Assembly (NCBI RefSeq): GCF_014356525.2
Contig: NC_052511.1
Coordinates: 35,369,121 to 35,433,120 of the forward strand
Length of the DNA stretch: 64,000 nt
Source: Nilaparvata lugens
Taxonomy: Eukaryota > Arthropoda > Insecta > Hemiptera > Delphacidae
Reading direction: 5' to 3'
Shown here one piece after another: positions 1 through 12,539 of the stretch. The number at the start of each line of letters is the position of its first letter. Within the stretch, counting starts at the first letter, position 1. The notes under the pieces are model-generated. The model was not told where the DNA came from, did no database searches, and saw nothing but the letters and a program-made list of their open reading frames with translations. The position numbers and the translations under genes are program-made.

Positions 1-487
1 TTGGTGGCGATGACGCAATCTAGCTGGCTGGCCACTGCGCACACATTTCATGACCCCTACCGTTTTTATCTAAATACCGTGAGCATACTCTACTGTAATG
101 AAACCATATGTTTTCTTTACAGTCGAGTATGTTTCCTAGTGCCGAAATAGGAAAAGCAAAACTACAACAAAAAAAATACCTTCAGCGCTCCAGGTGGAAG
201 TTTTTTCAACTTTCACAAAATTCCTGATTTAGAATTTGAAAACTAGGTTATGTTTATAGAATGTATGTAGTAAGTTCAGCACAACCAGGTAATGTTTTCT
301 ATCTCTCAATTATTCTTCTTTAGATTATTATGACAAAAAATCGTGTACGTTACTTGGACGTGAATGTCTTTTGCAGTACTCAAATGAAATTCTAGTCTCG
401 GCTAACGCCTCGACTAGAAACATCATTCTCGCCTGCAAAAGGGCCCTTCCCGTCCTTGTGACGTATCCTTCATCTCATCTCCTCATA

Positions 488-768
488 TTCATCTCCTACA
501 TCCTTTTCTTCTACTCTCTCTCTCCATTCAGTTTCTATTTTTCCTCCTGTCTTCTTCTTGTCTCCCTGATCTCAATCTATCGCACTTCCACCTTCTTTTC
601 GTTCTCTTCTAACATTCTTTCCTAACAGTTATCTTCCACATCTTCTCTTTTTCTTCTATTCTCTCTTCATTCAACTCCTATCTTCCTTTTTGTCTTCTTC
701 TTCTCTCCCTCATCTCGTTCCATCGCACCTCCACCTTCTCATTCTCTTCTAACATTCTTTTCTGACAG
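488..768 (+). repeat. Pyrimidine-rich tandem duplication, about 140 bp x 2
   Basis: Two units share TCGCAC-TCCACCTTCT and TTCTCTTCTAACATTCTT blocks, offset by about 140 bp. Non-coding. Confidence 0.6.
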
Positions 769-1079
769 TCCGCCTAATTTCCACTCTCATGAAAATCCCT
801 CTGTATTATTTATTTATTTAGAATTAATTCATATATTCACATACTGCAAGTATGCCAGTTTCCCTGTTCTCCTGCATCTTTCAACTCCCATCAATGTTAT
901 TCCTTTGTTTTTTCCTTTGTCTCCCGCTATTTTATTTCTATAGCTTTCCTCGCTTTTCCACCATCATTTTCCACATCCAATAACTACAGAATTAGCCACT
1001 CATCAATATATACCAACAGTAGCCTATAGTCCAGCACTCTCTCACTCAGCTCTTAGCGGTTTTTAATCAGCTGGTCAGC

Positions 1080-1790
1080 TTACTGAAAACTCTCCCCTTC
1101 CCTCTCTCTTCCCTCTTCCACTCTCTCTTCCAAATTCTTCTCTCTTTCTCACTCAAATACACACCCTCTCTCACTCACAGAATCTCTTCCTCTCACGCTA
1201 TCTCTTCCTCTTTCAATCACTTTCTCCTTCTCACACTCTCTCTTTCTCTCCCACAGCTAGTTATTCCAAATTGTTTTTTTTTATCATTGTACAGTTCAAT
1301 AATTAATAATTTCTGAGTTTATTCTATGTAATTTCAGTTGAAACTTTGCTATATTGTAAGCTTTTGTATGAGTGTATAAGCCATTATATATTGTGATCTA
1401 CATAAATAAATTACTCAATCAATCAATCAATCCCCTATCAAATAAACTCTTTCTCTATCACACTCACTCTCTCTTACTCCCTCCCTCTCTTTCTCTGTTT
1501 GTCGCACACCCACACTCTCTCTTTCATATTTCTCTCTCTTACATATATATGACACTCGCTCTCTCCTTATCACTCTCTTTCTATCTTTGTCGCTCACCCA
1601 CACTCTCTCTTTTACATTTCTCTCTCTCACATATATCACACTCGCTCTCCCTTAATCCCTCGCCCCCTCTCATTCTCTCTTTGTCGCTCAACCACACTCT
1701 CTCCTCAACGATCTATATATTCTAACTGGTATTTTATAGATCGTTGTCTCTCTTTCACATCACTCTCTCTCTCTCTCACACACATACCAT
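1080..1790 (+). repeat. CT-rich low-complexity tract with a roughly 120-bp minisatellite
   Basis: TCTC-rich DNA in which units containing CACCCACACTCTCTCTTT, TTTCTCTCTC and CACTCGCTCTC recur with about 120-bp spacing between 1440 and 1690. ORFs here are translation of simple repeat. Confidence 0.7.
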
Positions 1791-3613
1791 CACATTCCAC
1801 CATTCCCAGATAATGTACATTCCATTTTCCATTTTCCCATATCCACTAGCCACTGACCATACAAAGTCCGCCATTTCAATTCGGAGCTCTTTTGTAACAG
1901 ACCTTCGTAATTATTGTAAAAGGATGCAGCAAGAAACACACCGAGCGATAAAGAGAGAAAGAAAGAGAGTGTGGAAGATAAAGAGAGATAGAGATATATG
2001 GATGGAATAAGAGGAAGAGGGAGAAAACGAGAGCAAGAGTAAGTAGCGTTATCCACTCTTTTATTCATTAGACGCCTCATACAATGGCAATAAAATGCTA
2101 CGTTGTCTGAAAAATGAATATATCGCTCCATTATACTGATGTCCAGTGCAATGATGTGCCAGTTCCAGAAGAGGTCAGGGGATGAGAGTGGGGGGAATTG
2201 TACAGTAGTGGATTTGAAACCATCAAACTACAAAAAAATTAATGAGAGAGACGAGTTTCTTTTGTGTACGTAATTCCGCTATGATCAGCTCACTCGTTGT
2301 CAATTACAGTGCTGAATAGTGTGATCAACATTGATTACTATTAGGTCGTGTCCACACTGAACAAATGTTCGACAAATATTTTTGTTGAAACAGTTCAGGC
2401 GAATTTTATTATGTTTGACAAACAATGTCTGTCCATGGCCACACTGGAAGCGTCACCAAATAAATATTTGTAAGTGGGGAGAACAGGTTTTATGTTTTAC
2501 AGCAAATACTGAAAATGTGTGGAAAACAGTAATAAATTCATTGTTTGACAAACAATAATTGTCCAACAATAATTGTAGGCTACTATTTATTGTACACTGA
2601 GAAAGTATTCACAACCTACTTTCAAGACAGATTGAAGTTGAATATTGAAATAGATATAATTTTGCAGAAAAATATGGTGTTTATTTATTTATTCATTCAT
2701 TCGTTGATATAGTTACAAATCATATGAATATGATCGGGATAGAACAACAGGCATAGCCCAAAACTATTCTGTTCCCAAATTTTGATTAAATTTATAATAA
2801 TGAAATGTCCGAAAAAATAGGTTATGTTCTCACTAAGGAAATTTAAAGTTCAGTGTTGTAGGCATATTGATCTGTATTTCCGTTCCAAAATAGTATTTAG
2901 TGTTCTAAATTGGAATCTTTTCTGTAGAATATACAGTGATACACAATGATATACAATGATACATGATGAAGATTAGACGCAATTCAATGTGAGGATGTAA
3001 AGATGGAAATAAATATAATTTTGCAGGAAAATAAAGTATCGTGGGCATATTAATTTTCATTTCCGTTCCAAAATAGTTGGTGTTGTAAAAATAAATTTTC
3101 TCTTCATAATGCAGTACATGTATCATGAAGACTTCAATGTGACAATTGATTTCAAGTAGAGTGGATCACTACATACTATTCTATACTGTCTTATATATGC
3201 ACGGTATCATAGAAGAAACAATCTATAAGTCTATAGAAGTTTTTAGTATAGAAATTTGGAATTGTGTACACTTGAATTAAAGTAGTTTTCTCTGATGGTA
3301 TATGGAGGTAGGTAACATGGAAGAATAATTAAATTTATACGCAATAGTCAAATAGCTGAATGTCGTTACATCTACCACACAAGGTTTCACTCACCTTTTA
3401 GATAATCCATAGAACAAATATGATCCGATATAGATATTCACTAATAATTTATATAGTCAAGATGTCATGGAAATTATTGATATCACTGCAAACACCATTT
3501 CGAATTATTATAATGAATTATATTGATGAAATTTGAAATGGGAGAGTGGAAATTATCGTTAGAATAAATTTATTGAATAATTATTGTAACTCACTCAATA
3601 TAGTGTAACTCAC

Positions 3614-3723
3614 TTGTTGTAAAGCACTATGTCTGGTCTCCAAATATGGTCGGATGGTACATGAAGCATCTCTACGCCGCCATACTCTTTTGGGTCCCAT
3701 TGCAGCTTGTAATCGTACCACGA
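3614..3723 (-). CDS. nAChR alpha-type subunit, 110-bp internal exon (ligand-binding domain)
   Basis: This is an internal exon of a nicotinic acetylcholine receptor subunit, a cholinergic ligand-gated cation channel of the neuronal membrane. The minus strand reads [20 protein letters not shown], then [16 protein letters not shown]. This is the extracellular stretch running from just after loop D to just before the loop A residues. A pyrimidine-rich acceptor ending ttgttacag precedes it and a GTGAGT donor follows. The exon is exactly 110 bp, the usual size of nAChR exon 4. It starts in phase 0 and ends two bases into an Asn codon, as expected for the N of the following NADG motif. Loop D completes the preceding 45-bp exon at 61906-61950. 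The sequence resembles insect alpha subunits of the alpha1-alpha4 group rather than alpha6/alpha7 or beta; I cannot name the subunit. The next exon (NADGN...) was not found in positions 1-3613. Confidence 0.93.
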
Positions 3724-3829
3724 CTGTAACAAAAGAAAGAGTAAATCAAGCAGTCGAAAATGCCCAAAAATGTTGAAAATATAGTTGAGATTATGATAGA
3801 TATTCTTCATTACCTCATATTACTACATG

Positions 3830-4088
3830 ACCAGTAATAATAATAATAATAATATCGAGTGACCTGGCTGGCTCAGGTCTGGTGTCAGAGCTTTCAGGTC
3901 GCAACTGATCAATTTCAGAGCCTCTGACATGACCTAACGACTGCATTTTAGGCAGCCGGGACCGACGGCTTAACGTGTCCATCCGAAACACGGGAGTGGC
4001 CCGAGATAAATATCTTGCCCGGGTCGGGACTTGAACCCGGGCCTCTGAATCATAAAGCCGGCATCTGATCCACTCGACTACGGCCACT
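3830..4088 (-). mobile_element. tRNA-derived SINE
   Basis: The minus strand begins GTGGCCGTAGTCGAGTGG and contains an A box TAGTCGAGTGG (4070-4080) and a B box GGTTCAAGTCC (4027-4037). Both match RNA polymerase III consensus with tRNA-like spacing. A central body with CACGTTAAGCCGTCGG follows, then an (ATT)n tail at 3835-3855. A 7-bp direct repeat CTACATG flanks it (3823-3829 and 4089-4095). It lies 107 bp from the 110-bp nAChR exon. Confidence 0.88.
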
Positions 4089-4222
4089 CTACATGGTATA
4101 TTATAAATATTATTATATTATGGTATACAACCAGTAATACATGGTATATTGATAGTCTTACTTCATTACTACATAGCTTTAACCAGAGGAAGCTTATACT
4201 AAGATTGTTTTATTAACAAATA

Positions 4223-4551
4223 AAGGTACGTTTTCCTTTATGCGTAAATTTCAGCAGTTGACGACGGTAAGCATTGTTGACATTCATATTGTCCAAATTT
4301 CAAGTGTGCTAAAACAGCTGATCAAATAACTTTTCATTATTCGTTTTTATTATTAAAGAATCATACATTTCTAATAATATCAACATATTTCCATTCAAAA
4401 GTATAAGAAAGTATAAGTTCAACCTGCCTCATAAAACATAATTGAACATAATCTTTTAGGTTATGTAGACAAATTGAAATCTACCCAATGTGAGATCCTC
4501 ACCCTGTTGTGGTCGACGACGGCATTTACGCACAAACGAAAACCCAGCTTA
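4223..4551 (+). mobile_element. MITE copy near the intron acceptor (inverted partner at 61442-61747)
   Basis: Termini resemble each other in inverted orientation: TTTTCCTTTATGCGTAAAT on the left, and a right end whose complement reads TTTTCGTTTGTGCGTAAAT. The body matches the reverse complement of 61442-61747 over most of its length. Starts about 500 bp from the splice acceptor at 3724. Confidence 0.75.
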
Positions 4552-4624
4552 AAAGATGAGATGGTTTTAACAAAATTCAACTAGGAAAAAAAATTGTTTC
4601 ATTCTATGCTATGATTTATTCATA

Positions 4625-4830
4625 CAATTGACTTGAACTTGACTCATACAACAAGTGCATCATCAAAAATGATAGGGATGGAAAGAAATAAGGTAACCTT
4701 GTGCTATTCCTCTCCCAAATTCAGATAAGGTTACAAATAGTCCGAGATAGGTTAAGATTAGTCTTGTAGTGGTTCACTTCATAAAATTTCCAGTTCTCAA
4801 TTATCTTCTGATAGAAGATTTATACAGGTT
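4625..4830 (+). repeat. Dispersed repeat, copy 1 of 3
   Basis: Shares AATAAGGTAACCTTGTG and the following CTCTCCCA...AGATAAGGTTACA blocks with 8285-8430 (same orientation) and in part with 24720-24812 (inverted). Family unknown; possibly the 3' tail of a retroposon. Confidence 0.5.
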
Positions 4831-4988
4831 TTCAAAACATTTATGTTCCGTATTTCCGTATCAGGTTTAATGGCCCGTATTTATAAACGATGCATGAGAG
4901 CAGTCTTTACAATCACGTGTGTTTTCTCCCCAGTAACAAATAATAGGTATTAACTGAATCTATTCTTACAACACAAAAAATCACTCAG

Positions 4989-5141
4989 TGCCGGTTGCAC
5001 AAAAGCTAGTTGAATTTTAATCTTGATTAATTCCACGAGAACCAATCAAAGAAGCCTCCTTTCTAAAAAAAAACCTACTAGGATTGGTTCCTATGGAATT
5101 GAACACAATTAGAACGTAACCGGCTTTTGAGCAACTGGGCC
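4989..5141 (+). mobile_element. Palindromic MITE, CCGGTTGCACAAAAG family
   Basis: About 150 bp, starting GTGCCGGTTGCACAAAAG and ending in a degenerate inverted version; internal GAACCAATC / GATTGGTTC arms make the whole element fold back. Other copies here: 8471-8612, 14170-14326, 34945-35038 (partial), 53719-53862 and 54399-54539. Confidence 0.7.
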
Positions 5142-5249
5142 TTGGTAGAGAACTCTTTCATGAATCGTTTATAAATATTTTCCTGAAATACATCAAGTTA
5201 TAGCATTTTATCAACACTTAACTGATTCTGTACTATTCCAGAAACATCC

Positions 5250-6429
5250 TATGGTGAGGTCCACGTTATAATGGCAGTGGAGAAAGATAGGAGAACAACG
5301 TTGCCGAACCTCTGTTTTGTCAATGCCTTCTATAGACGGTAGCTGATACAAATTTATTGATGTATTATCAACTGTTCATTGTCGTTTAAAATAATCAATT
5401 ATCCTATATATTAAGCGAGCAATTTCTGTACACACATTTATATATTATATATATATATAATAATATATATATATATATATAATATATATATATTTATATG
5501 GTTATGTGGTTATATGGTTATATGTGTAAATATTTATGTCCAACGGATCTCGAAAACGGCTCTTACGATTTTGCTGAAATTTGCAATATAGTAGGTTTAT
5601 GATATAAAAATTTTATTGCACTAGGTCTCATCCCTAGGGAAACTCGCTGAAAGACATTAAAAGGATAATTCATCCTTGGAAAAACAGCTGGGACTTTCGT
5701 ACTCTGTGGATTATGGAAGTGCGAGTGCGTCTGTGAAAAATCAAAATATCACATCCCCGAAATTCATAAGCTGACGTATAGCCAGCTCTAAAATAATTAT
5801 AAACACAACCTAAAAGATGAAGGAACCTTAAGGGTTTCAAGAGTAAAATTATTCATAATTAATCAGTTCAATTATCCATAATTTACAGTTCCAAGTGATT
5901 AGTGAGTCTTATTTTGTTATTCAATTTGGTTTGTAAACAATCTATATTCGAACTTTCCTGTTTTCTTTTTTGGATTGAAAATTACATGGACTTTAATTCA
6001 AAAGTATAAGAAACATAACCTACTTTTTGGACTATAGTGTATAAATCAAAACTTGGGAAAGATACAGTTTTTGGCTGTGCATGTTGCTCCTTCCCCAATC
6101 AATTGAAAGAATTGTGTTCTGTGTATCAATAACTAAATAAATATAAACTATGCTTTTGTTCTCCAGAGCAAAGCTCGGTTTCACTTAATATTATTTTATT
6201 AAGCAAGAAATTAAAAGAAATATATATTTTTCAATAATTTAATAATGAATATTCATAATTGAAATGAAATATTTTGGTAATTTATTATTAATTCTACATT
6301 GTTAATAAATGATCTGGCAATAGAGCAAAGGGAGAAAGAGATAGCGCCATCCGCTTTGTTGAATGATAGACAAGGATAGCAATACCATTTCTAGTCAAAC
6401 ACTGCCTTTATATCGTGGACCTCACTATA
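5250..6429 (+). mobile_element. DNA element with GTGAGGTCCACGTTATAA termini, interrupted by a Helitron-like element
   Basis: The left end TATGGTGAGGTCCACGTTA and right end TATCGTGGACCTCACTATA form terminal inverted repeats. The inner parts match the uninterrupted copy at 19494-19993 (for example GATCTGGCAA near the right end). Positions 5402-6188 are a later Helitron-like insertion. Related short copy at 7161-7378. A TA at each end fits a TA target site. Confidence 0.7.
5402..6188 (+). mobile_element. Helitron-like element, family A
   Basis: Starts TCCTATATATTAAGCGAGC after an A and ends with a hairpin (AGAGCAAAGCTC) 10 bp before CTTAA/T. Contains a (TA)n tract at 5440-5490 and a block starting ATTTATGTCCAACGGATCTC shared with the minus-strand copy at 15171-16403. 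No Rep/helicase ORF, so non-autonomous. The 5'-TC, 3'-hairpin and A/T insertion site support the assignment; the 3' end here is not a clean CTRR. Confidence 0.6.
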
Positions 6430-7160
6430 GTTCCATTTTTATTCTAACGCTTTATGTATTTTTATCAATCATTACAAGATAAATGGACAAGTATATAAAT
6501 TCCCTTGATACTCTTCGAGTAGTAAAAATGCACCAGACTAACTCAACAAATTGAATTCAATTTCGCCAAAGTGATAAAACTTGTAAAACAAGCCACAAAA
6601 ATCTTCGTTCCTAATCATGAAAAATATCTCTACCTCCATATTCTGCTGCATAATTGGTGAAATTCGTTCATGTTCACTGAGGAATATCTTTCTCCCTAAA
6701 TTCTGCTGAATAATCGGTGAAATTCGTTTATCATTACTGAAAAAATGTGTATCCAACACACCGAACAACGTAATAAACTTTTTCATTGAGCTTTCAAAGT
6801 CTTGAAAGCTGTGACCTATTAAAAGCAGCCGTTTCCTAACTGGTTGTAACGCGTCTCATCAATTTCATCTAAACTGTGGCCTGGATAATGAGTTCCCAAC
6901 TTGAAAGTTGCAGTCAAACTCGGAAAATTATCAACTTTTTCCGCGCGCGGTTCAAACTCCGGCGGTGAACTGAGGCGTGGAACATTTTCAACTGAAAATA
7001 ATAAATATGATTCGACGGGCCTGTTGAAAACGAACTTTCAATAAACTTTTCGTCGGTAACAGACCGTGGGTTTCAATTCCAACTTGCCAAGTTGTAAAAT
7101 GGAATGTTTGAGAGAGGGGTCAGTGGATTCATATGGACTTGAAACCTCATCATATCCTTA

Positions 7161-7378
7161 TATAGTGAGGTCCACGTTCTAATGACAGTATTTGATCAGC
7201 TTTGGTTTTGCTATCCTTGTCTATCATTCAACAAAGCCGGTGGTACCATCCTTTTCTAGGTCCACAACGGTGCCAATATGTTTTTGACAGTGTAAAAGTA
7301 TAATTACTTAATGCAGAGAATCGGCATCGCTATTCTTCTATCTTTATCCACTGCCATTATAACGTGGACCTCACTATA
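7161..7378 (+). mobile_element. 218-bp MITE, TATAGTGAGGTCCACGTT inverted repeats
   Basis: Perfect 18-bp inverted repeats at 7161-7178 and 7361-7378. No coding capacity. Same termini as 5250-6429 and 19494-19993. Confidence 0.8.
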
Positions 7379-8284
7379 GTATTTGAGTGGATCCAGTATT
7401 TTTTTCTGGACTGTATCATACACGGGACAGGCTTCCGTAAAACGCCGTGTTTATCTGTTTATGGACCTGTTGTTGAATTTTAAAGTTCATAAGCCTGATA
7501 TTCATTTATAAATTAATCTATAGAAGTGAAGAATTTTATAAACTCGAAAAAAGAATGAATAATGAATAATGATTTTTTTGCCAAATACAGGAAATATTTT
7601 TGAAAATATGAATAATCATTAAAAATACAATATTTTTAGGCGTGACTGGAAAAAGAAGCCTTGAGCTCCAGCCACGAGTTCTAGAAATAAGAAATAAATT
7701 TTTATCTAATAACAGTACAAATGAAACAATTATGTTGATGGATAATAATCTACGGATATTGAATTCTATCAATAATCCATGTACTTGATAAACAAAATAT
7801 AAATGCAAAGAAAATAATATAATAATTATTGTCGAATTTCAATAATTTTTACACAATAATGAATGATCAATCTTGCCAAAATTGGTGATTCAGCCAACTC
7901 AGTTCACAATATTTCAAAATAATAGTTTTGTTTTATCCACGATTCCATTCATTCCAATTTGGTTTTTGTTATTTTATCATTAAATAAGTTTTCCGGAATT
8001 TTATTTCATAGTTTATTACACTGATATTCAAATTAGTGTTTACTAGATGTTAGTGAAGTATAGTCTAGAAATTCAGTATTTCTGAACTGGATCATCCACG
8101 GTACAAGGTTCTGCGAATCATCGTGTTCTAATTACGAATTTTAAGGATCTGTTTATCACTAAATTCATAGCCTGATATACATTTTATTATAAATTATCAA
8201 AGAGGAAAATAATATGATTTGAAGAAAATACGAACAGGCATTCTCCAGAACCTCTTCTATTTCGAATCTGTATGGAATATTCTA

Positions 8285-8430
8285 TTCTTCATTGATTGAT
8301 ACAATAAGTACATCATCGAAATGATAGGGAGAGAAAAAATAAGGTAACCTTGTGATATTCCTCTCCCACATTTAGATAAGGTTACACATAGTCCGATAAA
8401 GGTTGTCTTGTAATTGTTCACTGCACAAAA
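8285..8430 (+). repeat. Dispersed repeat, copy 2 of 3
   Basis: Same family as 4625-4830. Diverged by scattered substitutions. Confidence 0.5.
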
Positions 8431-8470
8431 AATATTAAATTTGATGCTGGATTGTTTAATTCAAAGACTG

Positions 8471-8612
8471 GTACCCGGTTGCACAAAAGCCTGTTAAATT
8501 GAAGTCACAAGAACGAATCAAAGGAGCCTTCTTCCCGAAAAAGTATTTTCCAATTGGTTCTTGTTACATTTAATCATTATTAAAATTAAACAGGCTTCTG
8601 TGCAACGGGTCT
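8471..8612 (+). mobile_element. Palindromic MITE, CCGGTTGCACAAAAG family
   Basis: Begins CCCGGTTGCACAAAAGCC and ends GGCTTCTGTGCAACGGG, with the same fold-back organisation as 4989-5141. Confidence 0.7.
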
Positions 8613-9316
8613 CAAAACTATCTCAAACCACACATTTATTGAAAAAACGAGATATCCTTATCGAGGTTTTGGTTGTTTGCTCTTATATCTCTGGTGAATG
8701 AGGACCAAAGTGGTCTACAGAGGGAGGAATGCAGGTATGGGACTGAGCAAGCAATGTAATTGGATGAATAACCCATCAAGGTGAACGTCCGCCATTGGCT
8801 TAGTTAAGTCACTCCCACAATTGACAGTTTATTCAAACGTGAATTGATACGAATAGGCCTAATTCAAGTTTTCTCATTATCATTCTTCATATTTGGGGAA
8901 TGTTACAAATTTCTTTTATTCTTTCATTTCATGAGGGTATCTTGAATCTTTTTATCGGGGTATCTTGTATCTTCATGACCAGAAACTTCTTTGGATTTTA
9001 GTCTGATGTATCTACGAAACATCGAAGCGTCTAAAAATATGTTATAGCAGAAGATTTGTTTTAAAACAAACTGAGTTCTACAAGAAATCTTCACGACAGA
9101 CGAAAATAAATGTTCTCCTTCTTTAACTCATTCATTAATCATCGATCTATCAGTTATAACATCTGGAGAAAAATTTGATAATAATAACCGAGTTACTAAT
9201 TTCGTGATATGAAAGAGGATAAGATGTTTTCAATGTAGGATCTTTTTTCAATGGTCATATCCAATTGGAGTATTATTTGGTTATATCCAAGTTCTATCTA
9301 ACATAATAATGATTAA

Positions 9317-10289
9317 CCCTTAAGTACTGGCGCGGGGTGCTCACAGACCCCCAGAGAGGTAAATTTTGTGATGGTGACTGGCCTTTGTTGGTTGCACTGC
9401 TCAGCTCCTTAATACCTTCAAGTTGGTTCATTAGTCACCCTCTAAACCAGTTTTCGCCTGTTTGTAAACATTGCTCTGCGTTTTTGTGAGTGATAAAAGT
9501 GACTGGGGTGTCACCAGACCCCCGCGCCAGTGAATGTGTTTTTTTTTTGCTATGTTTTTTATTCACAATTAATTAACATTGGAATTTGAAGTAATACTTA
9601 TTTCATATTTTTTATTACTTTATTACTAAGTTCTAAAAATGAATTTAGAAGAGTTAAGAAGTTTCTAAAAACGTTTGTGAGGAGTGCATCGACCCACAGA
9701 ATGAGTCACAATAGGACAATGTAGTGAGGAACAAAATATGTAAGTCAATTATTTTAGTCTAATATGCAATAAAAACTATAATATACTGATATACGAATAT
9801 AAGAATATAGGTACTAATAAGTTATATTAATTTTATATGTTTATAAATGAGTATTTTGATCTGCACCAAGAATTAGCTTATTTCTACATAGACGAAATTC
9901 TAGTGACTTTAGATGAAAAAATTAAGCAAACTACCATCAAAATTCAAGGAATAGTATTTTTTTAGTAAGTTCCATTGTTCCTAAGTAAGAATCATTAGTT
10001 GAATAGTTTTTTTCTGTCATTTCTAATTTTTCTTTATTTTTACCAAAAATCACTACATTTTTTTTGAAAATTTTACACACTTTTGAATAAATACCAAAAT
10101 TATTGATAGTTCTGGTATATACCCTTTTTATTCATGGTAAAACCATTCCAAACAGTCTAGAGATTAAGATAACCAGCCTAGTTTGATAAAAAAAAATTTT
10201 TCAATTAATTAGAGAGAAAATTTGATGGGGGTCTACCAGACCCCCGCGCCAGTCGTAGTGTCTCAGAAAACCGCGCCAGTACTTAAGGG
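9317..10289 (+). mobile_element. piggyBac-type non-autonomous element
   Basis: Flanked by TTAA at 9313-9316 and 10290-10293. Termini are perfect inverted repeats CCCTTAAGTACTGGCGCGG; CCC...GGG ends with TTAA duplication are the piggyBac hallmark. The motif AGACCCCCGCGCCAGT recurs inside near both ends (about 9516-9532 and 10239-10255) and may bind transposase. 973 bp with no intact ORF; a short VCEEC-like stretch near 9680 could be debris of a transposase C-terminal Cys-rich domain, but this is weak. Confidence 0.85.
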
Positions 10290-12539
10290 TTAATCCAATT
10301 GATAAAAACACTAAAAAACTTTTAGTATTCTTCATTGAATTTTAAAATATATTTTCAACTTTTGATAATGAAGGAAACTACAAGTTTTTATATTGTTTTT
10401 ATTAATCTATACAAAAGTAGCCCATATAAGTGGAGTGTTTTTAATTAATCTAAATTTCCAATTGAAGCTATATATGAGTATTTCATTGGATATCTAAGAT
10501 AAATATTATTATAATATCCTAGCAGTTGGTTTAGTGAAATTTTCAATAAAAAAGTATTTAGTTTTATATCTAACAACCTGACAAACCAATAACATGACGA
10601 TTTGTTAACAGTTATCCATCATTTACACTATGATTTTGAAAGTATATGACTTTGATATTGTCTATAATTTTGATTTTTGAACTAATGAACTATTGAACTA
10701 TGATTTTTCTAACAAAAGTATCTGCAATGGGATATTGTTAGTTCTATACAAAACAACCTTACAATCTAACTACCCAACCCAGCTGGTTAGTTACCCTGTC
10801 ATTTCAACTTGCAACAATAAATTTGTCTTTCGTCTTATATCTAACAACCTAAAAAACCAATAACATGACAACCTGTTAACAGTTATTCATAATTCACACA
10901 ACGATTTTTTGCTAACGAAAGAGTCTGCAATGAAATATTGTTAGTTCTATACAAAACGAACTTACAATCCAACCATCCAGTTGGCTGGTTACCCTGTCAT
11001 TTCAACTCGCAACAGTAACGAAAAATGGAGGAGAAAATTGCACAAAGCCCGAATACTTTTTCCGGAGTAGTGAATTTTAATAAACGAGCACAAGGGGCAT
11101 TGTTCCCACTTTCTACAGCAGTTGCAGCTTAGCGGGGGCTGTTGGTGGGGGGGGGCAAAAAGGTCAGGGGAAAAAAAGAGGGGCTGAAGACCCCCTGCGG
11201 ACAATCTCAACTAGTCTACTATTCGCCTGGGCACATCGTCATCATCATCATTATCATCATCATCATCATCATCTTCTTCGTCATAATAAACAGTAGCAAC
11301 AGGAAAGAAAGAGTGAATAAGAAATAGTTCAACTGGAAAAATGCTCAGTTTAAAAGAGTTTGAGTAGTAATATATACAGAATGCCCCACTTAAGGTGAAA
11401 CAGCCGCAGACTATACAATCTATATTAAATTTGTAACGAAAAATGTTAAGCAAAATTTTCTTATATCGACCTCAGTTTTCGACATTTATAGATTTATCGG
11501 TATTTTTGAAAAACGTCAATTACTAGAAAACTATCAGTCAAAATCTATTTCAAAACGATTTGGTTGGGAAGTGGAGGAAATTTCAAATAAGATTCTCATG
11601 GAAACATGAGAATCGTTCCTTTGTCTGATGTTCTTGTACTTTCATGAGCGTTCAAACTGTTTGGAATTTGGCTTTGAATTCGACGAATGTAGACAACTTT
11701 TTCAACTTTAGGCGCTCAGAAAAAGTTGAAAAACGTCAAACATGGGATCAAATAAAATGAATCTCATTAAAAATTTTATCCTTTCTCCAACCATATCCTT
11801 GGAATTGGATTTTGACTATTAGTTTCCTATTATTCACATTTTTTTCGGCTGATACTCCTAGAAAAGAGAAAAGAAGAAAAACTAGGAATGGGGTGAGAGA
11901 ATTTTATTGTAGAAGAAGAGAAAGAGAAAGAAGAAGAAAAATGAGAAGAAGAAAATAAGGATACTGGAACTAGGATAGGAGTAGGAACAACTGGAGTAGG
12001 TTGTTAGAATGTAGCCTTGTCCGACGCAAGGAAACGAGGAGACAACAAAATTTTCTTCTCGTAGATTTTTTTGTCAGTAAATACGAATTCAGTACAGTTC
12101 AGCATTCACACTTGGAATAAAATTATTTATGAGGGTAGCGAGAATTCGCCTTACAGTTTGGATAAGGTCAGAAGATATAAATAAAGTAGTAAATGAGTGG
12201 ATTATCTACTATAAAGTCAATTGCCCTAGGCAACAGTGGTAGTATCACGTAGTATGTACTTGTGCTTGGCTTGTTTTATAGACGCTATAAGGGTCGCAAA
12301 TTGATTTATTATTGGGTTATCCATTATCAACATTATTTGTTGTGCTAATTGGGCTTTGTTTCGGTATTGGTCTATGCTACTCGATCAGAGATGTTGTTGA
12401 TAAAGAGCACACTTAAATCTCACAGTTCTATTGTTACAAATTGGTCAAATTCACAAATTATGGTCCAATTGTGTCATATTTAACTTGGAAAATATTATAG
12501 AGGATGCATGCACATTACTTTTGTAATATTCCATGAATA
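10290..12539. other. No gene seen: duplicated segment and microsatellite
   Basis: Contains a diverged tandem duplication at 10558-11005 (about 270-bp period; ATATCTAACAACCT and ACCCTGTCATTTCAACT blocks appear twice), an (ATC)n microsatellite at 11236-11280 and a purine-rich patch at 11860-11990. No coding sequence recognised. Confidence 0.6.

Larger units (their letters stand above)
1..3613. other. Downstream nAChR intron sequence
   Basis: Transcript-downstream of the 110-bp exon. Apart from the CT-rich repeats there is a diverged local duplication at about 2845-3140 (ATTTCCGTTCCAAAATAGT twice). The next nAChR exon was not recognised. Confidence 0.6.

Noticed and set aside
1372..2131. ORFs rich in Ser/Leu/His on plus and Arg/Glu on minus
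   Set aside because: Translation of CT-rich low-complexity DNA in several frames.
3815..4087. A 90-codon minus-strand ORF, and the possibility of a genuine tRNA gene
   Set aside because: The A and B boxes are continuous with a SINE body, an (ATT)n tail and a target duplication; the region does not fold as a clean mature tRNA and the ORF is a SINE translation.
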